The notes: generated by a model from the letters alone, not told the origin. Shown: positions 41,487-51,305, numbered from the stretch's first letter. The stretch: 64,000 nucleotides of DNA from Erythrobacter oryzae (GCF_030271515.1 NZ_JASCXI010000002.1:186001-250000); one strand, 5' to 3'. Made by a program: numbers and translations.

Positions 41487-42383
41487 ATGACCGAGCTTGC
41501 CGACCGTCCGCGCCGCATCGCCCTTGCCGGGGCTTCGGGCACGATCGGGGCGGCGGTGCTCAAGCGGCTGGTGGCGGAGGGGCACGACGTGACCGTCGTG
41601 CCGCGCGGCACGCTGGCGGAGGCGGCCGCATTGGCGGCGCTGTGCGCCGCCTCGCGGCCGCAGGTGGTGATAAGCTGCATCGCCTCGCGCACGGGCGCGC
41701 CGAGGGATGCCGAGGCGGTCGACTACGCCGCCAACGCCCGGCTGCTGGCGGCGGCGCGGGACGCTGGGGCTGAGCAGCTCATTCTGCTCTCGGCAATCTG
41801 CGTGCAGAAGCCCTTGCTCGCCTTCCAGCACGCCAAGCTGCGGTTCGAGGCGGAGCTGGCGGCGAGCGGGATCGGTTACACCATCATCCGGCCCACCGCC
41901 TTCTTCAAGTCGCTCTCGGGGCAGGTTGCGCGGGTGAAGGCGGGCAAGCCCTTCCTGATCTTCGGCGACGGCAACCTCACCCGCTGCAAGCCGATCAGCG
42001 ACGATGACCTCGCGCGGTTCATCGCGGGGTGCATCGGCAACCCCGAGGCGCTCGGCAAGGTGCTCCCCATCGGCGGACCCGGCCCGGCATTATCCTTGCG
42101 CGATGCGGGCGAGCTGCTGTTCGCGGCGGCAAGCAAGGCGCCGCGCTTCCGCTCGGTCTCGCCCGCCATGTTCACCTTCGCCGGCAAGCTGCTGAGCCTC
42201 GGCGCGCCCCTTTCGGGGTGGTTCGCCGAGAAGGCCGAATATGCCCGCATCGCGCATTACTACGCGACCGAGAGCATGCTGGTGCTCGACCCGGCGAGCG
42301 GCGAATATTCCGCCGAACTCACCCCCGAATTCGGGAGCGAGACGCTGGAGAGCCACTATCGGCGATTGCTGGCAGAAGCCTAG
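41487..42383 (+). CDS. bciA: Divinyl (bacterio)chlorophyllide 8-vinyl-reductase-like, BciA type
   Basis: A 298-residue NAD(P)-binding protein of the extended/atypical SDR class. It has the dinucleotide loop IALAGASGTIG and the BciA/DVR signature IRPTAFFKSLSGQVARVKAG, with KPFLIFGDGNLTRCKPIS following. BciA reduces the C8-vinyl group of divinyl chlorophyllide a with NADPH in bacteriochlorophyll synthesis. It usually lies outside the photosynthesis gene cluster, as here. ATG at 41487 has AGGAGGGGG upstream. The role implies phototrophy of the host, which nothing else in the window confirms. Confidence 0.8.
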   Translation: MTELADRPRRIALAGASGTIGAAVLKRLVAEGHDVTVVPRGTLAEAAALAALCAASRPQVVISCIASRTGAPRDAEAVDYAANARLLAAARDAGAEQLILLSAICVQKPLLAFQHAKLRFEAELAASGIGYTIIRPTAFFKSLSGQVARVKAGKPFLIFGDGNLTRCKPISDDDLARFIAGCIGNPEALGKVLPIGGPGPALSLRDAGELLFAAASKAPRFRSVSPAMFTFAGKLLSLGAPLSGWFAEKAEYARIAHYYATESMLVLDPASGEYSAELTPEFGSETLESHYRRLLAEA

Positions 42384-44281
42384 CGCGGGGCGATGTGCCA
42401 GCTGGCGGGGGCGAGCGTCTCGCCGAGGTGGGGGACGAGCACCGGCCCGGCAGCATAGTTGAAGGTGAAGGCGTGGCTGGCGCTGCGGCGCACACGGATG
42501 CCTTCGGGCAGGTCGAGAAGCGCCACCCCCGCTTCCTTCGCCATACGCTCGACCAGCAGACGCAGCAGCGCGCGGTCGGGCCAGATCGCGCAGTAGCGGA
42601 CGTGGCCGTGGCGATAGACCACCCCGCGCCCTGCACTGTCCGAGAATTCGGGGGCGAGGTCCGACGCCACATCCTCGCGCCAGCGGGTGACGGCGAAGCC
42701 ATCTGCGGGCTCGGCAATGCCATCGCGCAGGGACTCGACGCGGGTCACGGTGAGGGGGATCGCTGCCTTGAGGTCGCCCGGAGCGAGGCCTTCGGGAATG
42801 CAGAAGCTCTCGGTCTTGCTGCCTGATCGCGGGCCGAGGAGCACGGGGCAATCGAGCGCCGCCAGTTTCTCGGCAAAGCCTTCGGGCACGATCGGCAGGG
42901 TCGGCACCAGCACCATGCGGTAGCCCGACAGGTCGGCGTTCGGCGACACGATATCGACGTCCAGCCCGCGCTGGCGGAGCGCCGCGTAGGTCTCGAACAC
43001 CAGCTCGAGATAGCGGAACGAGCGGCCCTGCGGCTGGATGCCGACGACCCATGCCGCCTCGTAGGAGAACACCAGCGCAACGGGCGCCTTCGCGGTCGTT
43101 TGCGGGCCGATCTCACCCAAGACCGCCGCTGCCGCGCGCGCCTCGCCTGCGGCTTCGGCGTCGGTGCTGTCGGGGCGCAGCAGGCCGGCGTGCATCTGCT
43201 CCTGCGCGAAGGGCGCCTGCCGCCAGCGGAAGTAGCTCGTCAGCTCCGCCCCGTGCGCACAGGCTTCGAGCGTCCACAGGGCGACCATCCCCGGCAGCGG
43301 CGCAGGGTTGAAGTGCGCCCAGTTCACCGGGCCCGGCTGTTGCTCCATCACCCCCCAGCGTCCGCCTGAACACCCGCGATAGAGATCATGGTGGAAGGCG
43401 GCGATATCGGGGTGGCCCTGCCTGAGGTAGGCGGCCTTCTCCTCCGATGAGAACCAGAACTGCTCCAGAAACCCGAGCGGATAGGAATCCCAAGTCGCCA
43501 CGTCGATATCGCGGCCCACGGCGTGGTGGTCGAACTCGGTGAAGAAGCCCATGAAGTTGTGGGTGATGTCCACGCCCGGCGAAAGGCGGCGCAGGATCTC
43601 CACCTGCTCGCGGTTGAAACTCGCCACCTGGTCCGAGGCGAAGCGGCGGTAGTCGAGCCAGTGCGCGGGGTTCGCCTCCGTGACGGTGAGGTGCGGCGGG
43701 TCGACCTCGGCGAAGCTGCGGTATTCCATGCTCCAGAAGACGTTGCCCCATGCTTCGTTGAGGGCAGCAGGGGTGCCGTAGCGCGCCGCCAGCCAGCCAC
43801 GGAAGGCGCTGGCGGCGGCATCCGAGAAACTCACCACGGTGTCGTGACAGCCATATTCGTTGTCGGTCTGCCACATCGCGAGCGCCGGGTGCTTCCCGTA
43901 TCGCTCCGCCAGCGCGGTGACGATCCGGCGGCACTCTGCGCGGTAACCTTCGTGGCTGAAGCAGTAGTGGCGGCGCGAGCCGAAGCCCCTCGGGCGGCCC
44001 TGTTCGTCGATGGCGACCATGTCGGGCATCCGGTCGACCAGCCACTTGGGCGGGGTCGCGGTCGGGGTGCCGAGGATCACCTTGAGGCCCGCCGCGTGCA
44101 GGGTGTCGATCGCGCGGTCGAGCCAGCCCCAGTCGTAATGGCCGGGCTCGGGTTCGAGGCGGCTCCACGCGAACTCGCCGATCCGCACGAGCGAGAGGCC
44201 CATTGCGCGCATCCGCCGCGCGTCCTCGGCCCACCAGCTTTCCGGCCAATGTTCGGGATAGTAGCAGCAGCCGAGTTTCAC
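42380..44281 (-). CDS. GH42 beta-galactosidase
   Basis: A 633-residue GH42 enzyme hydrolysing terminal beta-galactosides in the cytoplasm (no signal). It opens VKLGCCYYPEHWPESWWAED. The acid/base is Glu142 in DNEYGCH and the nucleophile Glu313 in VMEQQPGPVNW. A trimer-forming glutamine-amidotransferase-like middle domain (about 390-580) and a C-terminal beta domain follow, as normal. GTG at 44281 overlaps the GH36 stop (GTGA), so the two glycosidases are coupled. Overlaps bciA by 4 bp, tail to tail. Confidence 0.95.
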   Translation of the reverse strand: MKLGCCYYPEHWPESWWAEDARRMRAMGLSLVRIGEFAWSRLEPEPGHYDWGWLDRAIDTLHAAGLKVILGTPTATPPKWLVDRMPDMVAIDEQGRPRGFGSRRHYCFSHEGYRAECRRIVTALAERYGKHPALAMWQTDNEYGCHDTVVSFSDAAASAFRGWLAARYGTPAALNEAWGNVFWSMEYRSFAEVDPPHLTVTEANPAHWLDYRRFASDQVASFNREQVEILRRLSPGVDITHNFMGFFTEFDHHAVGRDIDVATWDSYPLGFLEQFWFSSEEKAAYLRQGHPDIAAFHHDLYRGCSGGRWGVMEQQPGPVNWAHFNPAPLPGMVALWTLEACAHGAELTSYFRWRQAPFAQEQMHAGLLRPDSTDAEAAGEARAAAAVLGEIGPQTTAKAPVALVFSYEAAWVVGIQPQGRSFRYLELVFETYAALRQRGLDVDIVSPNADLSGYRMVLVPTLPIVPEGFAEKLAALDCPVLLGPRSGSKTESFCIPEGLAPGDLKAAIPLTVTRVESLRDGIAEPADGFAVTRWREDVASDLAPEFSDSAGRGVVYRHGHVRYCAIWPDRALLRLLVERMAKEAGVALLDLPEGIRVRRSASHAFTFNYAAGPVLVPHLGETLAPASWHIAPR

Positions 44282-46401
44282 GAGAGCTTCTCCAGCGCGA
44301 TCAGCCACGCGGTTTCGGGATGGGTAAGGGGGAGGGCAAGGCCCTGGCCCATCAGCGCGGTGCCGGAGAGGACCAGCCCGTCGCGCCACCGCTCCGGCAC
44401 CGCGAGGTAGTGCCGCGCGCGTGGCGGCCACGGCTCGGGCAGGGTGACGCGGTAGCGCGCCTCCGGATCAAGGCCTGCGAGCCGCACCGGCGCGGCGTCG
44501 AACACCGGGGAGAAGGCGGTCTGCGCGACCAGCGCCAGCGCCTTGTCGCCGTGCGTCACCATCATCCCGGTGACATCCGGATCGGGGTGGTCAAGGCGGT
44601 GGAGTGCGCCCGCGTGCAGCACCCCGCGCCACTCTTTGTAGAGCGCGATGTGGGCGGCAAGGCACGCGCGCTCCTTGTCTGTCATTCGGGCGGGATCGGC
44701 CTCCACGCCCATGTGGCCGAACACCGCCACCTTGGCGCGGAAGTCCATCGCGAGGCGCCGCCCCGTGATCGGATTGGGCGAGGGGCTGACATGGCTGCCG
44801 AGCACTTCCAAGGGCAGGAACTGGCTCCAGGCGGGGATGATCCTGAGACGCTCGATCGCGTCGTTGTTGTCTGACGGCCAGACCCGGTGGACCCGTGAAA
44901 GGACGCCGTAATCGATCCGCCCCCCGCCGCTCGCACAGCTTTCGATCTCCACCTTGGGATGGGCGGCGCGAAGGCGGTCGAGGAGGTCGTAGAACCCCTC
45001 CGTCTGGCTGTTCCTTACCGAGCCGACCCGCGCCTTGGCGGGGAAGAGGTCGCGGTTGTGGTCCCACTTGAGGTAGGCGATGTCATATTCGCGCAGCAGT
45101 GCGTCGATCTGCCGGAACACGGCGTCGCTCACCGCCGGATGCGCGAGGTGGAGCACCAGCTGGCCGCGCATCGTCGGCCGCTCGCGGTCCCTTGCATGGA
45201 GGGCGCCGGAGCGGTGCTGGCGGTAGAAGTCGCTCTCGGGCGAGACCATTTCGGGCTCGACCCACAGGCCGAAATCCATGCCGAGCGACTTCACGTGCGC
45301 GATCAGCGGGCCGAGGCCGTTCGGGAAGATATCGGGCGAGACGAACCAGTCGCCGAGGCTGGTCTGGTCGTTCCTGCGCCCGCCGAACCAGCCATCGTCC
45401 AGCACGAAACGTTCGATGCCGAGGGCGGCGGCGTCGTCGGCGAGGCGCATCAGCCCCTCCTCGGAGAGATTGAACCCCAGCGCCTCCCACGAATTGAGGT
45501 GCACCTTGCGCGGGGCCCACGCGTCGCGGTGCGGGAGAATGGCGCGGGCGTGGGCGTGGAACACCTGCGCAAGGGTGGAGCGATCCGGGGCCAGCGCGAA
45601 CATCGCCACCGGCGTGCGGTAGCTGACGTCATGCTCCAGATCGACCTCGCCTCCGTCCCAGCTCGCGCCCATCTGGAGCACCGCGCGGCCATCGGCGCTG
45701 CCCACCATGTCGGGGTCGATCCGGGTGTCGTGATCGCCGCTCCATGCGAGGTGCGCGCCCAGCACTTCGCCTGATGCAGGATCTTCGAGGATCAGCCAGT
45801 TGCCGCCCGCGAACCCCGGCTTGCCCGCGACTGAAGTGCGCGCGAAGCCCTCGGGCGCGATCGGGCGGGTGTGCTCGCGCATCTCGCCGGCCCAGCGTCC
45901 GGTGAAGCTGGTGAGGTGGGTGAATCGGCGCGGCACGGGCAAGGCGAGTGCGCTGAACCGGTCGAGCACCAGCTTGCGCCCGCCTCCATTGGTGATCGAC
46001 GCCTCGGTGCAGACCATGCCGGAAGCGCCGATCCACCAGCGGTGCTCGATATCGACCCCGAGCAGGTCGTCCACGAAGGTGAGGGTCAATTCGGTGAGGT
46101 ACTGTTCCCAGGCCGAGAGGCGGAAATCGGTGGCGCACTGGACGCAGCTATCCTCGCGCCTTTCGCTGAGCCGCACCGCCGGCGTCCCGCTCCATCCGGC
46201 CTTGCCCTCGGGCAGCAGGCCCGGGACCGGGGGGACATCGGGCTGGCTTTCGTGCCGTCCCCTCGCACCCGAGGCGGCCAGCGTGCCCAGATCCTCGCCT
46301 TCGGGCAGGCGCGCGCCAAGGTACACGAGGTCCGCCCCGCCGCCCACCTCGAGCGCGAACACCAGCGTCAGCCGCTCGCCGTCGAGCCTCACGAATTCCA
46401 C
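44278..46401 (-). CDS. GH36 alpha-galactosidase
   Basis: A 707-residue GH36 enzyme cleaving terminal alpha-galactosides such as melibiose. An N-terminal beta-sandwich (1-300) precedes the barrel. The nucleophile is Asp447 in YLKWDHNRD and the acid/base Asp511 in WPSDNND; VLDDGWFGGRRND is the usual substrate-binding strand. No signal peptide, so it acts on imported oligosaccharides. The GTG start at 46401 faces the divergent transporter gene across 109 bp. It is the first of the GH36-GH42 pair. Confidence 0.95.
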   Translation of the reverse strand: MEFVRLDGERLTLVFALEVGGGADLVYLGARLPEGEDLGTLAASGARGRHESQPDVPPVPGLLPEGKAGWSGTPAVRLSERREDSCVQCATDFRLSAWEQYLTELTLTFVDDLLGVDIEHRWWIGASGMVCTEASITNGGGRKLVLDRFSALALPVPRRFTHLTSFTGRWAGEMREHTRPIAPEGFARTSVAGKPGFAGGNWLILEDPASGEVLGAHLAWSGDHDTRIDPDMVGSADGRAVLQMGASWDGGEVDLEHDVSYRTPVAMFALAPDRSTLAQVFHAHARAILPHRDAWAPRKVHLNSWEALGFNLSEEGLMRLADDAAALGIERFVLDDGWFGGRRNDQTSLGDWFVSPDIFPNGLGPLIAHVKSLGMDFGLWVEPEMVSPESDFYRQHRSGALHARDRERPTMRGQLVLHLAHPAVSDAVFRQIDALLREYDIAYLKWDHNRDLFPAKARVGSVRNSQTEGFYDLLDRLRAAHPKVEIESCASGGGRIDYGVLSRVHRVWPSDNNDAIERLRIIPAWSQFLPLEVLGSHVSPSPNPITGRRLAMDFRAKVAVFGHMGVEADPARMTDKERACLAAHIALYKEWRGVLHAGALHRLDHPDPDVTGMMVTHGDKALALVAQTAFSPVFDAAPVRLAGLDPEARYRVTLPEPWPPRARHYLAVPERWRDGLVLSGTALMGQGLALPLTHPETAWLIALEKLS

Positions 46402-46510
46402 TGGCTAACCTCTCCCGTCACCCGAGCACCGGTGATGATCCGGCCTGCGGGCTTGCCGCTGGCCCGCCATTGCGCTGTAACCGCGCCGAGAGAGAGGGGA
46501 AAGCGCGCAA

Positions 46511-48004
46511 ATGCCACAAGCCGCCGGAGGGGGAGACCCGACGCAGATCGCCGTGTGCCTCGGCCTGACGCTCGCGATTGCGCTGGCGACGTGGCTGACG
46601 CTCAGGCGCGAGCGCCATGACGGGTCGAAGAAGGACGTCTATCTCGCGGGCGGCAAGCTCTCGTGGCTGTTCGTCGCGGGGGCGATCACGCTCACCAACC
46701 TCTCGACCGACCAGCTCGTCGGCATGAACGGCAACCAGATGCTGCTGCTCGCCTGGTGGGAGATCAGCGGCTTCGTGGGCCTGCTGATCCTCGCCTATGT
46801 GTTTGTGCCGATCTATTACCGGGCGAGAGTCACGACCGTGACCGAACTTCTGGAACAGCGTTATGGCGGCGGGGGAATCCGCACGCTGGTGTCGGCGCTG
46901 TTCCTGTTCGGGATGGTGCTGATCTACCTCCCCGCCGGGCTCTATTCGGGGGCGCTGTTCCTGAAGACTGCCGGGATCGACTTTCCGCTGCTGGTGCTGG
47001 CGGGGCTGCTGGGGGTGATCGCGGCGGCCTATACCATGACGGGCGGCCTCAGAGCGGTGGCGGTGATGGAGACCTATTCGGGCATCGGCGTCCTCGCCAT
47101 CGCCGTGCTGGTGGTGGTGCTGGCTCTGAACGCGGTCGACTGGGACATTGCCCGCGGCGTTCCCCCTGAGCGCCTCACCATGATCGGCGCGGCCGACAGC
47201 CCGATCCCGTTCCACACCCTGTTCACCGGCATGATCTTCATCCAGATCTACTACTGGTCGACCAACCAGCCGATCACCCAGAAGGCGATGGCCGCGCCCA
47301 ATGTGCGCGAGGCGCAGAAGGGCGTGCTTGCCGCCGCGGTGGTGCGCATCCTCATCATCCCCGCGATCGTGGTGATCCCCGGCGTGGTCGCCTTCCAGCT
47401 GTTCGGCGACATCGACGATGCGGCTTACGGCAGGCTGGTGGGCGAGGTGCTGCCGCCGTGGCTCTCGGGCGTCTTCGCCGCCGCCATCGCCGCTGCCGTG
47501 ATCGCCCACACCGCCGCGGTGATGAACGCCGCCGTCGGCCTCTACGCGGTCGACTTCCACGAGAAATTCGTCGGCAAGGTCGCAAACCACTGGCGGCTGT
47601 CGGGGATCGTCACCGTGGTGCTGACGGTAGCCTCGGTGGCGCTGGTGCCGGTGTTCGACAACGCCAAGAGCATCATCAACCTGCTCCAGCAGTTGAACGG
47701 CCTGAGCTCGATGCCGATCCTCTCGGCCTTCATCGTCGGGCTGCTGTTCACCGGGGTCGAGAGCCGCGCGGCGATCGTGGGCGTGGTGTGGGGCTTTGTG
47801 CTCTATGCGCTCTTCAGCTTCGTCGCCGAACCGGCGGGCGCGATCGGGCTCCACTACATCGACTTCATGGTGGTGACGCTGGCGACGAGCGTGATCGCGG
47901 CGCTCGCCTTCAACCGCTTCGCGCTGGGCGGGCGGGCGCGCTTCGCCCCGCGCGAGGTGTTCGCGCAGCTGGCGAAGCGGCCCGAGGAAGAGGTCTTCGG
48001 ATGA
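46511..48004 (+). CDS. Sodium:sugar symporter (SSS family)
   Basis: A 497-residue SSS transporter with about 13-14 hydrophobic helices. The family blocks KDVYLAGGKLSWLFVAGAIT, TNLSTDQLVGMNG, RVTTVTELLEQRYGG and ATNQPITQKAMAAPN-like segment (YYWSTNQPITQKAMAAPNVR, with the conserved TNQ) are typical of SglT/galactose-type members. It probably imports galactose or galactosides. ATG at 46511, GAGAGGGG upstream. It starts a galactose unit: its stop overlaps galT by 4 bp. Confidence 0.92.
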   Translation: MPQAAGGGDPTQIAVCLGLTLAIALATWLTLRRERHDGSKKDVYLAGGKLSWLFVAGAITLTNLSTDQLVGMNGNQMLLLAWWEISGFVGLLILAYVFVPIYYRARVTTVTELLEQRYGGGGIRTLVSALFLFGMVLIYLPAGLYSGALFLKTAGIDFPLLVLAGLLGVIAAAYTMTGGLRAVAVMETYSGIGVLAIAVLVVVLALNAVDWDIARGVPPERLTMIGAADSPIPFHTLFTGMIFIQIYYWSTNQPITQKAMAAPNVREAQKGVLAAAVVRILIIPAIVVIPGVVAFQLFGDIDDAAYGRLVGEVLPPWLSGVFAAAIAAAVIAHTAAVMNAAVGLYAVDFHEKFVGKVANHWRLSGIVTVVLTVASVALVPVFDNAKSIINLLQQLNGLSSMPILSAFIVGLLFTGVESRAAIVGVVWGFVLYALFSFVAEPAGAIGLHYIDFMVVTLATSVIAALAFNRFALGGRARFAPREVFAQLAKRPEEEVFG

Positions 48005-49035
48005 ACCTCGACCAGCCCCACCGCCGGTTCAATCCGCTCAACCGTAGCTGGGTGCAGGTCTCGCCCCAGCGCATGGGGCGGCCGTGGCAGGGCGAGGTGA
48101 GCGAGCCCGATCCGCCGCCGCCCGCCTATGATCCGGCCTGCTACCTGTGCCCCGGCAACGCGCGGGTCGGCGGCGAGGCGAACCCGGATTACGCGGGCGT
48201 CCACGTCTTCGACAACGACTTCCCCGCGCTGCTCGCCGAAGCCGAAGGCCCTTTCGGACAGTGGGCGCTCTCGGAAGATCCCTTGCTGCGTGCCGAGCCC
48301 TCGACCGGGGTGTGCCGGGTGATCTGCTTCTCGCCCGATCACGGCAAGTCGCTCCCGCTGCTGACGCCGCAGCAGCTGCGCGCCGTGATCGACTGCTGGG
48401 CCGACCAAACCGCCGAGCTCGGCGCGCGCTTTGCCCACGTGCAGGTGTTCGAGAACAAGGGGGCGATGATGGGCTGCTCCAACCCGCACCCCCACGGGCA
48501 GCTCTGGGCGACGTCGCACCTGCCACAGGAAACCGCGACCGAGGACAGGGCCCAGCGCGAATACCTCGCCGCGCACGGCAGGCCCATGCTGCTCGATCTG
48601 GCCGAGCGCGAAGCGGCGAGCGAGCGCGTGATCGAAAGCAACGACGACTGGCTCGCCATCATCCCCTTCTGGGCGGCCTGGCCGTTCGAGACACTGCTGC
48701 TGCCGCGCTTTGCCGTCCAGCGGATGCCGCAGCTGACGGGCGGCCAGCGCGACAGCCTTGCAGCGATCCTCAAGGCGCTCACCACCCGCTACGACAACCT
48801 GTTCCGGACGTCCTTCCCCTATTCGATGGGCTGGCATCAGGCCCCCTTCACGCAAGGCTCGCAGGAGCACTGGCAGCTCCACGCCCATTTCTACCCGCCG
48901 CTGCTGCGCTCGGCCTCGGTGCGCAAGTTCATGGTCGGCTACGAGATGCTCGCCGAACCGCAGCGCGATCTCACCCCCGAGCGCGCGGCAGAGATGTTGC
49001 GTTCCGCCAACGGCTTGGTGCATTACCGCGGGTAA
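48001..49035 (+). CDS. galT: Galactose-1-phosphate uridylyltransferase
   Basis: A 344-residue GalT of the Leloir pathway, exchanging UMP between UDP-glucose and galactose-1-phosphate. Zinc-type cysteines CYLCPGN lie near residue 47, and the active site NPHPHGQLWAT has His163-Pro-His165, His165 being the UMP acceptor (E. coli His166). Length is standard. ATG at 48001 overlaps the transporter stop; galK follows after 19 bp. galE and galM are not in the window. Confidence 0.96.
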   Translation: MNLDQPHRRFNPLNRSWVQVSPQRMGRPWQGEVSEPDPPPPAYDPACYLCPGNARVGGEANPDYAGVHVFDNDFPALLAEAEGPFGQWALSEDPLLRAEPSTGVCRVICFSPDHGKSLPLLTPQQLRAVIDCWADQTAELGARFAHVQVFENKGAMMGCSNPHPHGQLWATSHLPQETATEDRAQREYLAAHGRPMLLDLAEREAASERVIESNDDWLAIIPFWAAWPFETLLLPRFAVQRMPQLTGGQRDSLAAILKALTTRYDNLFRTSFPYSMGWHQAPFTQGSQEHWQLHAHFYPPLLRSASVRKFMVGYEMLAEPQRDLTPERAAEMLRSANGLVHYRG

Positions 49036-49054
49036 CGAAAGACAGGCTCGAACG

Positions 49055-50239
49055 ATGGATCGCCGCGAAAGACTGATTGCCCGCGCCCGGCAGGGCTACC
49101 GGCTGGCCTACGGGGTCGAGCCCGCGCGCTTCTACGCCGCGCCCGGCCGCGTCAACCTGATCGGCGAGCATGTCGATTACAACGACGGTTTCGTGCTCCC
49201 CTGCGCGATCGACCGCGAGACGATCGTCGCCGCCGGGCCCTTGGGGCCGCAGACCAAGGACAAGCTGTTCGAGGCGGTCGCGCTCGACATGGGCGACATG
49301 GCGAGCGCGCGCGACAGCTTCGATCTGCTCGCGCCGATCCGGCCGGGCGACAACAACTGGCAGAACCATGTGCGCGGGGTGGTGCAGGCGCTGGGGCGCT
49401 ATGGCCACAAGGTGCGCCCGATGCGGATCGCGATTGCGGGCGACGTGCCGATCGGGGCGGGGCTGTCCTCCTCGGCGGCCTTCGGCGTCGCGGTGGCGCT
49501 CGCGTGCTCGGACTATTCGGGCCTCCCGCTGTCCCCCGAGATGCTCGCCAAGGTCGCGCAGCTGGCCGAGAACGATTTCGTCGGCTGCGCCTGCGGGATC
49601 ATGGACCAGATGGCCGCCGCCGCCAGCATCGCGGGCCATGCGCTGCTGCTCGATTGCCGCAGCCTCGACTTCATGCCGGTGCCGGTGCACAAGAGCCTAG
49701 CGATCACCGTCATCGACACCGGCCTCCGCCGCAGCCTCACCGAAAGCGCCTTCAACCAGCGCCGCGCGGAATGCGAGGCGGTGGCGCAGCATTTCGGGGT
49801 CAAGGCGCTGCGCGATCTCGATTACGGCACCTTGCTGCGCGCCGAGGTCGATATCGACCACACGCTCTACCGCCGCGCCCGCCACGTGGTGAGCGAGCTC
49901 GACCGGGTCGAGCCGGTCGGCGTCGCGCTCGCCCGCGGGGATGCGGCCACGCTCGCGCAGGTCATGCGCGAGGCGCACCTGTCGCTATCGGAGGACTTCG
50001 AGGTCTCGCTCCCGCCGATCGACCGGCTGGCGCAGATGGTGTCCGAGACGCTGGGCGATACGGGCGGGGTGAGGCTGACGGGCGCGGGCTTCGGCGGGTG
50101 CCTTGTCGCGGTGGCCAAGCATGAATCGGGCGAGGCGATCGACGAGGCGATCGGGCGCTACAACGACGAGGCCGATCTGCCCGCGCGGGCCGAGGTGTTC
50201 CGGCCGATCAGCGGCGCGGCGGAGATCGTGCTGGAATAG
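49055..50239 (+). CDS. galK: Galactokinase
   Basis: A 394-residue GHMP kinase phosphorylating galactose at C1. Signature PGRVNLIGEHVDYNDGFVLP near 30-49 (GalK motif with RVNLIGEH), ATP-binding VPIGAGLSSSAAFGVAVAL, and the C-terminal GHMP motif LTGAGFGGCLVAV. Last gene of the symporter-galT-galK unit. Confidence 0.96.
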   Translation: MDRRERLIARARQGYRLAYGVEPARFYAAPGRVNLIGEHVDYNDGFVLPCAIDRETIVAAGPLGPQTKDKLFEAVALDMGDMASARDSFDLLAPIRPGDNNWQNHVRGVVQALGRYGHKVRPMRIAIAGDVPIGAGLSSSAAFGVAVALACSDYSGLPLSPEMLAKVAQLAENDFVGCACGIMDQMAAAASIAGHALLLDCRSLDFMPVPVHKSLAITVIDTGLRRSLTESAFNQRRAECEAVAQHFGVKALRDLDYGTLLRAEVDIDHTLYRRARHVVSELDRVEPVGVALARGDAATLAQVMREAHLSLSEDFEVSLPPIDRLAQMVSETLGDTGGVRLTGAGFGGCLVAVAKHESGEAIDEAIGRYNDEADLPARAEVFRPISGAAEIVLE

Positions 50240-50288
50240 GCGGACGCGCGGGATTTTTGCGGCGCCGCATCTCGCGGGTGATTTACAG

Positions 50289-50308
50289 ATATAAAAATAT
50301 CTTTATAT
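50289..50308. promoter_or_regulatory. Palindromic operator, probably for the ArsR-methyltransferase regulator
   Basis: ATATAAAAAT/ATCTTTATAT is a 20-bp dyad with one mismatch; an inner 16-bp palindrome AGATAT-AAAA-ATATCT lies at 50287-50302. It is an AT island in GC-rich DNA and touches the start codon, as in autoregulated genes. It resembles SahR-type operators from memory of the family. Confidence 0.65.
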
Positions 50309-51305
50309 GCTCTCCGTCACGATGGTGATCGAGGACATCTTCAAGGCGCTGGGCGATCCGACCCGGCTGCGTATCGCCCGCCTCTTGGGCGCGATGGAAC
50401 TGGCCGTGGGCGAACTCGCGCAGGTGCTCGGCCAGAGCCAGCCGCGCGTCTCGCGCCATGTCGGCATCCTGTGCGACGCGGGCCTCGCCGAACGCCGCCG
50501 CGAAGGCTCGTGGGTGTTCCTGCGCCAGAGCGAATCGGCTGGCCCCGTGGTCGATGCGGTGCAGGCGCTGCTCGCGCTCGCCGAAGAACAGGAACCCGCC
50601 TTCGCCGCCCTGTGCGAGGCCGACCGCAAGAAACTCGCCGCGATCCGGCAGGCGCGCGAGGCGGCGGCGGAGACCTATTTCGCCCGCCACGCCGGCGAGT
50701 GGGACGAGCTGCGCGCGCTCCACAGCGCCGATGCCGAGGTCGAGACCCGCCTCGCCGAGGCGCTGGCCGATGCCCCGCTGGGCGCGCTGCTCGACATCGG
50801 CACCGGCACGGGCCGCATCGCCGAGCTCTTCGCCGATCACGCCGAACGCATCGTCGCGCTCGACAAGAACCTCGAAATGCTGCGCGTCGCCCGCGCCAAG
50901 CTCCAGCACCTGCCCGCGCACCGCGTCGAGCTGGTGCAGGGCGATTTTGCCGATCTGCCCTTCCCCGATGCCAGCTTCGACACGGTGATCCTCCACCAGG
51001 TGCTGCACTTCGCCCCCGATCCCGCCCCGGCGCTGGCCGAAGCCGCGCGGGTGCTGCGCGGCGGGGGACGGATCGCAATCGTCGACTTCGCCAGCCACGA
51101 TCACGAGGAGCTGCGCACCCGCCACCAGCACGTGCGCCTCGGCTTCTCGGACCGCCAGATGGCCGAGCTGCTGAAGGGCGCAGGCTTCACCGCCAGTCCG
51201 CCCACCGCGCTCGAGGGTGGCGCGCTGGTGGTCAAGATCTGGACCGCCACCCGCCGCAGCCCCGCCGCTCCCAAGAAATCCCCCGCTCTGGAATCTGCCA
51301 AATGA
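50307..51305 (+). CDS. ArsR-HTH/SAM-methyltransferase fusion regulator (SahR-like)
   Basis: A 332-residue fusion. Residues about 1-90 are an ArsR winged helix (DIFKALGDPTRLRIARLL; VLGQSQPRVSRHVGILCDAG). Residues about 140-310 are a Methyltransf_11 domain: LLDIGTGTGRIAELF, IVALDKNLEML, FPDASFDTVILHQVLHFAPD. Metal cysteines of classical ArsR are absent. ArsR-methyltransferase fusions of this type (SahR/SamR) sense S-adenosyl compounds and control methionine genes. It is directly upstream of metF-metH, and its own start overlaps a dyad. ATG at 50322 is an alternative start. Confidence 0.83.
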   Translation: MLSVTMVIEDIFKALGDPTRLRIARLLGAMELAVGELAQVLGQSQPRVSRHVGILCDAGLAERRREGSWVFLRQSESAGPVVDAVQALLALAEEQEPAFAALCEADRKKLAAIRQAREAAAETYFARHAGEWDELRALHSADAEVETRLAEALADAPLGALLDIGTGTGRIAELFADHAERIVALDKNLEMLRVARAKLQHLPAHRVELVQGDFADLPFPDASFDTVILHQVLHFAPDPAPALAEAARVLRGGGRIAIVDFASHDHEELRTRHQHVRLGFSDRQMAELLKGAGFTASPPTALEGGALVVKIWTATRRSPAAPKKSPALESAK

